This document shows, in pieces, positions 53,898 through 61,616 of a DNA stretch of 64,000 bases. The stretch covers positions 62,001 through 126,000 of the forward strand of contig JANQOU010000002.1 in the NCBI GenBank assembly GCA_028285585.1, given 5' to 3'. Source of the stretch: Acidimicrobiia bacterium (lineage in GTDB: Bacteria; Actinomycetota; Acidimicrobiia; Spongiisociales; ZC4RG35). Position 1 is the first letter of the stretch, and each line of letters opens with the position of its first letter. The position numbers and the translations under genes are program-made. Under the pieces are notes generated by a model. The model ran no database searches. It was not told the origin of the DNA and was given only the letters and a program-made list of their open reading frames with translations.

Positions 53898-55904
53898 TCA
53901 GCCCGCTTCTGCGACTTCCCTCAGCTCTCTTCTGAGCTCGTTGACCTCGTCGCGCAATCGGGCCGCGTATTCGAACCGAAGATCCTTCGCTGCCTCGTGC
54001 ATCTCCTCCTCGAGACTCATCACCAGTCGGGCCAGGTCGTCTCCCTCGAGGTCGAGAGGAGCGCGCGGCTGACTCTCGCGGCGGCGCCGGTCCCCTGCCG
54101 GATTCTCGGTTTGAACCAGCTCAAGGATGTCCGAAACTCTCTTGCGAACCGTCTGGGGGTCGATCCCGTGCTCTTCGTTCCAATCCCTTTGGAGTTGACG
54201 ACGGCGATTTGTCTCATAGATCGCCCTCTGCATCGAATCGGTGATGTTGTCGGCGTACATCACCACTTCACCGTCGACGTTGCGAGCGGCGCGGCCGATG
54301 ATCTGGATCAAGGAGGTCTCCGATCTGAGGAAACCCTCTTTGTCTGCATCCAAGATGGCAACGAGCGAGACCTCGGGGAGATCCAGGCCTTCACGGAGCA
54401 GGTTGATCCCGACCAGAACATCAAAGTCGCCGAGTCTCAGCTCACGCATGATCTGGACACGCTCGAGGGTATCGATCTCAGAGTGCATGTAACGAGCGCG
54501 GACACCCATCTCCAATAAGTAATCGGTGAGATCCTCGGCCATCTTCTTGGTGAGGGTCGTGACCAACACTCGTTGATCTCGAGCCGCCCTCTCCTTGATC
54601 TCACCGAGGAGGTCGTCGATTTGCCCTTTGGTGGGCCTGATCATCACCTCGGGGTCGACGAGCCCGGTTGGCCGGATGATCTGCTCGACGACTTGGGCCG
54701 AGTGACCGATCTCGAACTCTGCGGGAGTCGCAGAGAGGAACACCACCTGGTTGGCCTTTTCCAGCCACTCGTCGAACCGCAAGGGGCGATTGTCTTTTGC
54801 CGAGGGGAGGCGGAAGCCATGGTCGACCAAGACCTCCTTACGGCTTCGATCACCTTCGAACTGGCCTCCGATCTGGGGCACAGTGACATGCGACTCATCG
54901 ATGATCGTCAGATAGTCGTCAGGGAAATAGTCGAGCAGCGTGTACGGCGACTCCCCTGGTGCCCTGCCGTCAAGATGCCTGGAGTAATTCTCGATCCCGT
55001 TGCAGAACCCGACTTCCCGCATCATCTCCAGGTCGTAGTTGGACCTCATCCTGAGACGCTGGGCCTCGAGCATCTTCCCGTTCGACTCCAAGTGCTGGAG
55101 CCGGTCAGCAAGCTCCTCTTCTATGCCGGCAATCGCTTTGAGCAACCGCTCCCGCTCTGTCACATAGTGGGTCGCCGGGAAAACGAAGAGCTCGGTCAGC
55201 TCATCGATCACCTCTCCGGTCACCGGGTTCAGCTTGACGATCCTCTCGATCTCGTCTCCCCAGAACTGCACACGCACGATCGTCTCTTCGTATGACGGGA
55301 AGACTTCGAGCGTGTCTCCACGGACTCGGAACTTGCCACGGATCAGGTTGACCTCGTTGCGCTCGTACTGGATGTCCACCAGACGCTTGATGGCATCTTC
55401 CATCGGGTACTCCACGCCTTGCACAAGCCGGAGCAGCTGGCCTTCGTACTGCTCAGGAGAGCCAAGGCCGTAGATCGCGCTCACCGATGCGACGATGATC
55501 ACGTCCTCGCGAACCAAGAGGCCTGCCGTCGCAGAATGACGCAGTCGATCAATCTCGTCGTTGATCGTGGCGTCTTTCTCGATGTAGGTGTCCGTCTGCG
55601 GGATATACGCCTCTGGCTGGTAGTAGTCGTAGTAGGAGACGAAATACTCGACTCTGTTATTCGGGAAGAACTGCCGGAACTCGTTGGCCAGCTGGGCGGC
55701 CAGCGCCTTGTTGGGAGCCAGCACCAAAGTCGGCTTCTGGACCTGCTCAATCGTCCAGGCAATAGTCGCCGACTTGCCCGACCCGGTGATGCCGAGGAGG
55801 GTTTGAAAGCGGTCTCCGCGGTCGATGCCCTTGGACAGGGCCGCAATGGCACGGGGCTGATCACCTGCAGGAGCGAACTCGGAGGTCACCTCGAAACGGG
55901 GCAC
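53898..55904 (-). CDS. uvrB: Excinuclease ABC subunit B
   Basis: A 668-residue helicase-like repair protein that loads on damage after UvrA. Walker A is GITGSGKS. The beta-hairpin region reads [20 protein letters not shown] (cut at 20 residues). LTIIDESHV is motif II and [10 protein letters not shown] is motif VI. A C-terminal UVR motif ([20 protein letters not shown]) contacts UvrC. The ATG lies 52 nt downstream of coaE, the pairing seen in other actinobacteria. No clear SOS box was found in the short upstream gap. Confidence 0.97.
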   Translation of the reverse strand: MPRFEVTSEFAPAGDQPRAIAALSKGIDRGDRFQTLLGITGSGKSATIAWTIEQVQKPTLVLAPNKALAAQLANEFRQFFPNNRVEYFVSYYDYYQPEAYIPQTDTYIEKDATINDEIDRLRHSATAGLLVREDVIIVASVSAIYGLGSPEQYEGQLLRLVQGVEYPMEDAIKRLVDIQYERNEVNLIRGKFRVRGDTLEVFPSYEETIVRVQFWGDEIERIVKLNPVTGEVIDELTELFVFPATHYVTERERLLKAIAGIEEELADRLQHLESNGKMLEAQRLRMRSNYDLEMMREVGFCNGIENYSRHLDGRAPGESPYTLLDYFPDDYLTIIDESHVTVPQIGGQFEGDRSRKEVLVDHGFRLPSAKDNRPLRFDEWLEKANQVVFLSATPAEFEIGHSAQVVEQIIRPTGLVDPEVMIRPTKGQIDDLLGEIKERAARDQRVLVTTLTKKMAEDLTDYLLEMGVRARYMHSEIDTLERVQIMRELRLGDFDVLVGINLLREGLDLPEVSLVAILDADKEGFLRSETSLIQIIGRAARNVDGEVVMYADNITDSMQRAIYETNRRRQLQRDWNEEHGIDPQTVRKRVSDILELVQTENPAGDRRRRESQPRAPLDLEGDDLARLVMSLEEEMHEAAKDLRFEYAARLRDEVNELRRELREVAEAG

Positions 55905-55955
55905 ATTGCTCAGGGTACAGCCGGGCTGGGACAGGATTGCTCGAAGCCGATCGAG

Positions 55956-56543
55956 TCAGCCAGGCACCCCGTAGCCGTCGACGGCTTGTCGCACCGTGTC
56001 GGACAACTGTTCCAGATCATCGTGATTGGGCAGGATCAGGTCGCCGATGGCAAGCCATTCAGATCTGGATGGCTGAGATCGCATCCGCTCGACGGCTTCA
56101 TCGTTCGATAATCCCCTGCTGACAACTCTCTCCAACCTGACCTCGTCCGTCGCGTCGACTACGACCGTCAACCACTCGCCCGATGGCGTCACGTTCCGCA
56201 GTGGGGTTTCAACGACAACCGAGTTCTCCCCGGCTCCGGCTACGAGCTGCTCGATCTGGCCGAATATCAGCGGATGAGTGATCGCTTCCAGACGGGAAAG
56301 CTCTTCCGGGTCACCAAAGACCACTCTTCCCAATGCGCGGCGATCGATCACTCCATCGGCCACGACCCCTGGCCACAACCTCGAAACTTCGTCGAAGCCG
56401 GCACCAGCCGGTTGAAGCACTTGGTGACCGACCTTGTCGGCTTCGATTCGCAACCAACCGAGATCTTCCAGCACCTCGCAAACAGCGCTCTTGCCGCTCC
56501 CGATTCCTCCCGTCACCAACCAGCGATGTCCTGGGCCTGCCAC
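55956..56543 (-). CDS. coaE: Dephospho-CoA kinase
   Basis: A P-loop kinase for the last step of coenzyme A synthesis. WLVTGGIGSGKSAVCEVLE is the Walker A region, RIEADKVGHQVLQP the CoaE signature (usually DADxxxH), and ITHPLIFGQIEQ the substrate lid. GTG 56543 is proposed as start (195 residues), because longer frames run into the promoter of the divergent kinase gene. The exact start is uncertain. Confidence 0.85.
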   Translation of the reverse strand: MAGPGHRWLVTGGIGSGKSAVCEVLEDLGWLRIEADKVGHQVLQPAGAGFDEVSRLWPGVVADGVIDRRALGRVVFGDPEELSRLEAITHPLIFGQIEQLVAGAGENSVVVETPLRNVTPSGEWLTVVVDATDEVRLERVVSRGLSNDEAVERMRSQPSRSEWLAIGDLILPNHDDLEQLSDTVRQAVDGYGVPG

Positions 56544-56554
56544 CCACGCGACGG

Positions 56555-56560
56555 TAGCCT
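56555..56560 (+). promoter_or_regulatory. Putative leaderless -10 of the histidine kinase gene
   Basis: TAGCCT is 7 nt before the ATG at 56568 and lies in the 24-nt gap shared with divergent coaE. No -35 match is clear. Confidence 0.35.
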
Positions 56561-56567
56561 CAAAGTC

Positions 56568-58070
56568 ATGGATTCCTCCCCTGCTCCTTGGGAATCTCGC
56601 GTCCACCGAACGGTGGTAATCGGACAGTGGGTGGCACTCGTGATAGCGATCGCATCCGAGATGATCGCATCAGGAGGGCCACCATCCTCGATAGTGGCGC
56701 TGACCGTCGCATCGCTATACGTGATCGGGTCAACCGTCATACCGGAAGCCTGGTACTGGACGAGATTCGGCACCGAGGCCATCACCCTGCTCGGGGCGGT
56801 CTTGATCGCCGTCGTGCTCACCCTGACCGGCTCTGCGAACAGCCCCTACCTCCTGCTCTCCATGGGGCCGCCGATCTTCGCCACGCTCTACGGCGGGCTG
56901 AGGAGTGGTCTGATGACTGGCCTGTTCTCGGCCGGCCTTCTCGCCTTGGTGACCCTTGCCGGGTCACTGCCGATGATCGACACCGCACCGGCAATGGCGC
57001 TCTACCTCGTTTTTGTCCTTCTCGTCGGTGTCATCCGCAGGCTGCTCGAAGACATACACGAGCAAGCAACGGCTCTCGCCCATGAGAAGGCTTCGGCGAC
57101 TCAGCAACTCGAGCGACTGGAGTCGATTCATGGTGCTCTGCTGCGTCTCTCCGAAGATGTGTCCGCTGGCCGCCTCAATGCCATCGAAGTCGGAGCCGAC
57201 ACTCTGGACAACATCCTCGAGCGTTTCCCCGGCTCGGCGGGACGGTTGGCGGTGCACGGCGAGGGAGGTCTCGTGGTTCTGGCAGCGCGCGGGATTCCTG
57301 ACGAGCACGGTCATGTCCACGAATTGCCACTCCGCACCACAGACGCGGACGTCGGGACTCTCGAGTTGATTACCCCAGCGCCAATGACCGCTGACGAAAC
57401 AGCGGAAGCTGCGGCGATCCTCCTTCCTGTGACACTCGCTTTCGCCAACTTGCAACTGCTCCAGGACATCGTCGGTTCGGCTGTTGCTGAAGAGCGAGCC
57501 CGTCTCGCCCGGGAGATGCACGACGAGATCGGGCCTTCGCTGGCGTCCCTTGGGCTAGCCCTGGACATGGCCGCGATGCAGCAGACGGAGCGTCCCGAAG
57601 TGGCTGCCGACCTCCAGGTCCTCAGGTCCAACGTGACCAAACTGGTCGAGGATGTCCGAGCCTCCGTGGCCGACCTTCGGAGCGCACCCGGCCCAACCCT
57701 CACCGCACGGATACTTCAAGGTATCTCTGGCCTCGAAGGCGAGCCGCCGGTCGTTGTCGACATCGACGAGAGGCGACCCCCCAGAGCGGCAATCATCGCC
57801 GACCTCACCTCGATCATCACCGAGGCGACTCGCAACAGCCACCGGCACAGCAAGGCCTCGAAAGTTGTGATCTCCGGCCAGGTGGACCGCGCATTCGGTC
57901 GGTGCGCCATCGTCGACGACGGCTCAGGATTCGACACCGAGCACCAGCCGGAAGGCCACTACGGGCTGATCGGCATGCGAGAACGAGCGACCAAGATCGG
58001 AGCCGCCATCAAATTCGACTCAAAGCCCGGAGTGGGCACGGCGGTGACTGTTGAATGGGGAAGCAAATGA
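56568..58070 (+). CDS. NarL-family sensor histidine kinase
   Basis: A 500-residue sensor. Residues 1 to about 165 hold five or six transmembrane helices (MASE-like), then a short coiled coil and a GAF-like region. The HisKA_3 box RLAREMHDEIGPSLASLG has the phospho-acceptor at His318, and the HATPase has TEATRNSHRHSKAS, DDGSGFD and YGLIGMRERA. It overlaps the response regulator gene by 16 nt, so the two form one system. The signal is unknown; adjacent pilin genes are plausible targets. Confidence 0.88.
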   Translation: MDSSPAPWESRVHRTVVIGQWVALVIAIASEMIASGGPPSSIVALTVASLYVIGSTVIPEAWYWTRFGTEAITLLGAVLIAVVLTLTGSANSPYLLLSMGPPIFATLYGGLRSGLMTGLFSAGLLALVTLAGSLPMIDTAPAMALYLVFVLLVGVIRRLLEDIHEQATALAHEKASATQQLERLESIHGALLRLSEDVSAGRLNAIEVGADTLDNILERFPGSAGRLAVHGEGGLVVLAARGIPDEHGHVHELPLRTTDADVGTLELITPAPMTADETAEAAAILLPVTLAFANLQLLQDIVGSAVAEERARLAREMHDEIGPSLASLGLALDMAAMQQTERPEVAADLQVLRSNVTKLVEDVRASVADLRSAPGPTLTARILQGISGLEGEPPVVVDIDERRPPRAAIIADLTSIITEATRNSHRHSKASKVVISGQVDRAFGRCAIVDDGSGFDTEHQPEGHYGLIGMRERATKIGAAIKFDSKPGVGTAVTVEWGSK

Positions 58071-58705
58071 TTCGCGTCATGATCGCCGACGACCACCAGC
58101 TCTTCGCCGAGGGCCTCAGCCAAGCTTTGAACAGTCTCCCCGACACTCGTGTGGTGGGCGTGGTGGCCTCCGGCCCGGCGTTGGACGAGGCACTGATGTC
58201 ACAGCCGGCAGAGGTGTCGATCGTGGACATCGAGATGCCGGGTGGTGACGGCATTGACACGATTGCCGAGCTGGGCATGCGAACCAAGGCGATTGTCGTG
58301 TCGATGCATGCCAACGAAGCTCAGCGAGAGCGAGCCTCGGACGCAGGGGCAAGAGGTTTCTTCTCCAAGGCAGTTCCGCTGACCACACTGGCAGCAGCTG
58401 TAAGGGCCGTTGCCGACGGCGAGAACCTTCTCGAGATCAGCGACGAAGCCCGCGACGAACTGCTCGAGACCTACCGGGAGGCTCAGCTAGACCCCGGAGC
58501 CGCATCTCTGACCCAGCGTGAGCGTGAGATCTTGCAGCTGCTCGCCGCAGGGGTATCTGCCACAGATGAACTGGCTGACCGTCTCTATATCTCTCAGAAG
58601 ACGGTCAAGAACCACCTGGCGTCGGTTTTTCAGAAGCTGGCGGTGAGTGACCGAACCCAGGCGGCGATCGAGGCCATCCGGCTCGGCATCGCCAAGCCCA
58701 ACTGA
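58055..58705 (+). CDS. NarL/LuxR-family response regulator
   Basis: A 216-residue regulator. The receiver domain has MIADDHQLFAEGL and phosphorylation site Asp58 in VSIVDIEMPGGDG. The C-terminal LuxR-type HTH reads LTQREREILQLLAAG and YISQKTVKNHLASVFQKL. It should bind DNA as a dimer when phosphorylated by the upstream kinase. The next genes downstream encode Flp pilins, starting 57 nt later with their own -10, so direct control of pilin expression is a reasonable guess. Confidence 0.9.
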   Translation: MGKQMIRVMIADDHQLFAEGLSQALNSLPDTRVVGVVASGPALDEALMSQPAEVSIVDIEMPGGDGIDTIAELGMRTKAIVVSMHANEAQRERASDAGARGFFSKAVPLTTLAAAVRAVADGENLLEISDEARDELLETYREAQLDPGAASLTQREREILQLLAAGVSATDELADRLYISQKTVKNHLASVFQKLAVSDRTQAAIEAIRLGIAKPN

Positions 58706-58749
58706 TAGGTATGGGCCTCAAGACCCATGATCTCCTGGGGTCCTGGACT

Positions 58750-58755
58750 TAATCT
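58750..58755 (+). promoter_or_regulatory. Putative leaderless -10 of the first pilin gene
   Basis: TAATCT lies 7 nt before the GTG at 58763. An ATGGG...CCCAT inverted repeat (58711-58728) sits at about the -35 position and might be a regulator site. Confidence 0.4.
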
Positions 58756-58762
58756 GACTGTC

Positions 58763-58930
58763 GTGCGCAGACTCCTACAGGTTCTTGATGATGATCGAGC
58801 CGCAGGTTTGGTGGAGTGGGCACTCCTCGTGCTCTTGATCGCCGTGGTCGCGCTGGTCGCTGTGAGGATTGGCGGGAACGAGCTTTCTTCGTCTTATTCA
58901 GAGATTGCCTCAAGCCTGGCCAATGCCTGA
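58763..58930 (+). CDS. Flp/Fap-type pilin
   Basis: A 55-residue prepilin with a short basic leader MRRLLQVLDDDRAAG, then the mature hydrophobic helix LVEWALLVLLIAVVALVAV. The Glu in GLVEW is the conserved Glu+5-type residue. Cleavage by a TadV-type peptidase after Gly is expected. GTG 58763 gives the usual leader length. It has Trp where most Flp pilins have Tyr (VEYALL), which marks it as divergent from the second pilin. Confidence 0.75.
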   Translation: MRRLLQVLDDDRAAGLVEWALLVLLIAVVALVAVRIGGNELSSSYSEIASSLANA

Positions 58931-59035
58931 CCGTAGATATAGATGTTGATGGTCCCGAAGACCCATTGTTTTGGGGACCTCACGGGCTAATTTGCCCAAC
59001 TGCAAGCCGGAAACACGAACCCAAGGAGGGGTTAA

Positions 59036-59206
59036 ATGCTTGCTCTGTGGACCAAGGTAACGACCTGGTTGAAGGATGAGAAGGGTGCTTCCATGGTGGA
59101 GTATGCCCTCCTTGTCGTTCTGATTGCGATTGTTGCTCTCGTGGCCATCTCTATTGCTGGCCAAGAGGTCTCAACGGCCTTCAGCGAGATCAGCTCGGCT
59201 CTCTAG
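59036..59206 (+). CDS. Flp/Fap-type pilin (major candidate)
   Basis: A 56-residue prepilin: MLALWTKVTTWLKDEKGASM then VEYALLVVLIAIVALVAISI. The KGASMVEYALL motif is canonical for Flp pilins, with cleavage after Gly17. A strong AGGAGG (59024-59029) stands 6 nt before the ATG, suggesting high expression. A strong terminator follows. It is the likely main subunit of the pilus assembled by the Tad genes at 60.6-64 kb. Confidence 0.88.
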   Translation: MLALWTKVTTWLKDEKGASMVEYALLVVLIAIVALVAISIAGQEVSTAFSEISSAL

Positions 59207-59238
59207 TCGTACCTACAAGTCAAAAAAACGAGTGAGTG

Positions 59239-59267
59239 GGGCCCGCTTCGGCGGGTCCTTCTCTTTT
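59239..59267 (+). terminator. Rho-independent terminator after the pilin genes
   Basis: GGGCCCGC-TTCG-GCGGGTCC forms an 8-bp stem (one G-T pair) with a UUCG tetraloop, followed by TTCTCTTTT. An A-tract at 59222-59228 could make it work from the opposite strand too, for the convergent membrane protein gene. Confidence 0.8.
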
Positions 59268-59329
59268 GTGCGGCCGGTTGCCAGCCGGGAGGCACGCAGC
59301 TCTCAAGGTCGAACCTGCGAGTCGTCTAC

Positions 59330-60667
59330 CTATCTGAGGACGACGTAGTGCTCATCTGCATACTCGACTGACCAGCCTGAGCCTGTCAGTTCCTCGACAA
59401 GGAGTTCGTCAACTCCCATCAGAACCTGGGTGATCCCGTCACGCTCGAACACTGGCTGCCACGGTGCCTCCAGGTCACGAATAGCGACAAACTCGGCCAT
59501 CCGTTCGCCATAGAGTTCGGCCCGGTCGTCGAGGAAGACCTGTCTCTCTGGGCCGTCACGCCAAATCAGGAAGCCACCTACCCGATCGTCGTGGAAGGTG
59601 TTGGCGTCCAGCAAAGCGTCAGCTGCCGCAACCGGGAACCGCACCTCGTTCAACGATCCGTCACCCCTCAACAACAGAGGGACGACAATGACCAGGGCCG
59701 CCATTGTCACAGCTGCCGGACGTCTGATCAGACGCACCGAACCAACCTTCACCGGTCCCAAAGCGGCGGCGACATAGGGAATCAAGCCGATCCAGGCCGT
59801 GGGAACCGCTCGTGTCGAGGTGAAGCCGAGGGCGATGAACGGTGCGATCACCCAGAGATCTGAGGTTCGAATGCGACCTCTAAGCGCGCCGAAGAAAATG
59901 ATGCCGACACCGATGAGAAACGGTGTGAACACAGCGGACAGCAGCTCCGGCCGGCGCCACTCTGTGAGCAGGCGCAAAGTGTCACCGGCCTCGGCAAATC
60001 CGAGCAGCATGGTGACGACCCCGAGCCCGTGTGCCGTCGCCAAGGTGACCGCTGCTGAAACTGCGACGTTGGGCATTGCACGCCAGTCCCTGCGGGAGAG
60101 AACGTTGAGCCCGATGTAGGCGAGTCCAACCGCAAAGCTGCCATGTGCCGATGCCCAAACCCAGAACAGGAACGGCACCACCCAACGCGTGCGTGGGTGC
60201 TCCCACGCCAGCACAACCAGCACGAAAAGCGCATATGAGAACAGAACAGGCCTGGGCACCAAGAAGCTGACTATGAGGAAGGTCGTCATCAAAAGCACGA
60301 CCGCCGTTGTAGAAACTGAGCGAGACCTCTTGTATGCGACCAGACCGACACCGGCAAACGTGAGCGTGGAAACGGACAACAGCATCAACGGAACAAACCC
60401 GAGACCGGTCCAGACTTCGAGCCGGTGATACAGGAGCTCCACCAGCCAGCTCTGAGTCAGCCACGGCTCGCCACCTCTGGTGAAGGAGAAGGGATCTTCG
60501 GTGAGGACACGCGAAGCCTCAGCCTGCAACCCACCCGCCCGAATGTGCCAAAGGAAAGAGTTGTCTCCTATTGGGACCCAGGCATCGATTATCAATGCCA
60601 CCAGAGGCACCAGAAGCGCCAGTTGGGCTACAGAGAATCGCCGCGACGACGGCTGAGACGCCGTCAT
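59330..60667 (-). CDS. Polytopic membrane protein (GT-C-like)
   Basis: A 445-residue protein with about 10 helices. After helix 1, DNSFLWHIRAGGLQ and EDPFSFTRGGEPWLTQSWL form an extracytoplasmic loop typical of a GT-C/oligosaccharyl-transferase-like fold. It ends with a soluble C-terminal domain of about 100 residues. The start MTASQPSS at 60667 is 4 nt after the tadC stop, so it is the last gene of the Tad operon. A role in pilus or surface glycosylation is possible. Confidence 0.65.
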   Translation of the reverse strand: MTASQPSSRRFSVAQLALLVPLVALIIDAWVPIGDNSFLWHIRAGGLQAEASRVLTEDPFSFTRGGEPWLTQSWLVELLYHRLEVWTGLGFVPLMLLSVSTLTFAGVGLVAYKRSRSVSTTAVVLLMTTFLIVSFLVPRPVLFSYALFVLVVLAWEHPRTRWVVPFLFWVWASAHGSFAVGLAYIGLNVLSRRDWRAMPNVAVSAAVTLATAHGLGVVTMLLGFAEAGDTLRLLTEWRRPELLSAVFTPFLIGVGIIFFGALRGRIRTSDLWVIAPFIALGFTSTRAVPTAWIGLIPYVAAALGPVKVGSVRLIRRPAAVTMAALVIVVPLLLRGDGSLNEVRFPVAAADALLDANTFHDDRVGGFLIWRDGPERQVFLDDRAELYGERMAEFVAIRDLEAPWQPVFERDGITQVLMGVDELLVEELTGSGWSVEYADEHYVVLR

Positions 60668-60671
60668 GGCA

Positions 60672-61616
60672 TCAGTCGACGAACGCTTCGCCGATTTGAA
60701 TGGCGGCTGGGCCGAGGAGGACCACAAACAGCGACGGGAAGATGCAGAAGACAAGGGGGAACACGAGCTTCACCGGGGCAGCGAACGCCTTTTCCTGTGC
60801 CCTTTGACGCCGCTTGACCCTCATCTCGTCAGCCTGGACTCGCAGCACCCGAGCGATAGTCACACCGAACGCCTCCGCCTGGATCATCGCCAGGAGGAAG
60901 CTCCTCAACTCGTCGAGGTCAGTGCGCTCCATCAGGTGACGCATGGCATCTCGGCGGCTGACACCGACGCGCGTCTCCTGAAGCATGCGGAAGAACTCCT
61001 CGGACAATGGGCCAGGCACGGTGGCCACGACACGCGAGAGAGCCGAGTCGAAACCGAGGCCGGCCTCCACGGAGATGACCAACAGGTCGAGGATGTCCGG
61101 CAACGCTCTGAGCATTGTTTGGCGTCGCTCGTCGATCTTGCGCTTCAACCAGGCGTTGGGGCCAAAGAACCCCAGTGCGATGGGAAGCACAAACAGGACG
61201 ATTCGCTGAAGACCGTCACCGCCCAGATCCACCAAGAAGAACCCTGCAACCAGACCACCAAGTGTTGCCAGCAACTTGACGACGACGAATGCCGGCGCAT
61301 CCAGGTTCCCCGGGCTCCCCGCCAGAATCAACTGCTGCTCGATCTTCTCGAGATATCCGACTGGAGTAAATCGCCTGAGGAAGTTGGAGATGCCGAGAAC
61401 GACCGGCCCGACGGTCCGCTGTGCCAGCGGCTTGGCCAGTTCCTCTTCACGCGCTGACTGAGCGGATTGGTTGCGGCCATAGAGGGCAAGCCGATCCGTC
61501 ATCTCCTCGCGCGCTCTGGTGACGCCTATCCCGATCCAGACAACGACGAACAGCATCAGCAAGAAGACCGACACCACTGCCAGCACCTGACCATCGATCG
61601 ACTCGAGGAAACTCAT
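60672..61616 (-). CDS. tadC: Tad pilus inner-membrane platform protein TadC
   Basis: A 314-residue T2SS F-domain protein. DILDLLVISVEAGLGFDSAL and FFRMLQETRVGVSRRDAMRHL form the cytoplasmic F domain, flanked by transmembrane helices near both ends. TadC partners with TadB to anchor the ATPase and drive pilin assembly. Its ATG overlaps the upstream VWA-TadB gene stop by 4 nt. Confidence 0.92.
   Translation of the reverse strand: MSFLESIDGQVLAVVSVFLLMLFVVVWIGIGVTRAREEMTDRLALYGRNQSAQSAREEELAKPLAQRTVGPVVLGISNFLRRFTPVGYLEKIEQQLILAGSPGNLDAPAFVVVKLLATLGGLVAGFFLVDLGGDGLQRIVLFVLPIALGFFGPNAWLKRKIDERRQTMLRALPDILDLLVISVEAGLGFDSALSRVVATVPGPLSEEFFRMLQETRVGVSRRDAMRHLMERTDLDELRSFLLAMIQAEAFGVTIARVLRVQADEMRVKRRQRAQEKAFAAPVKLVFPLVFCIFPSLFVVLLGPAAIQIGEAFVD

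Noticed and set aside
55905-55955. SOS box before uvrB
   Set aside because: CGAAGCCGATCGAG-like bases are not a GAACN4GTTC palindrome.
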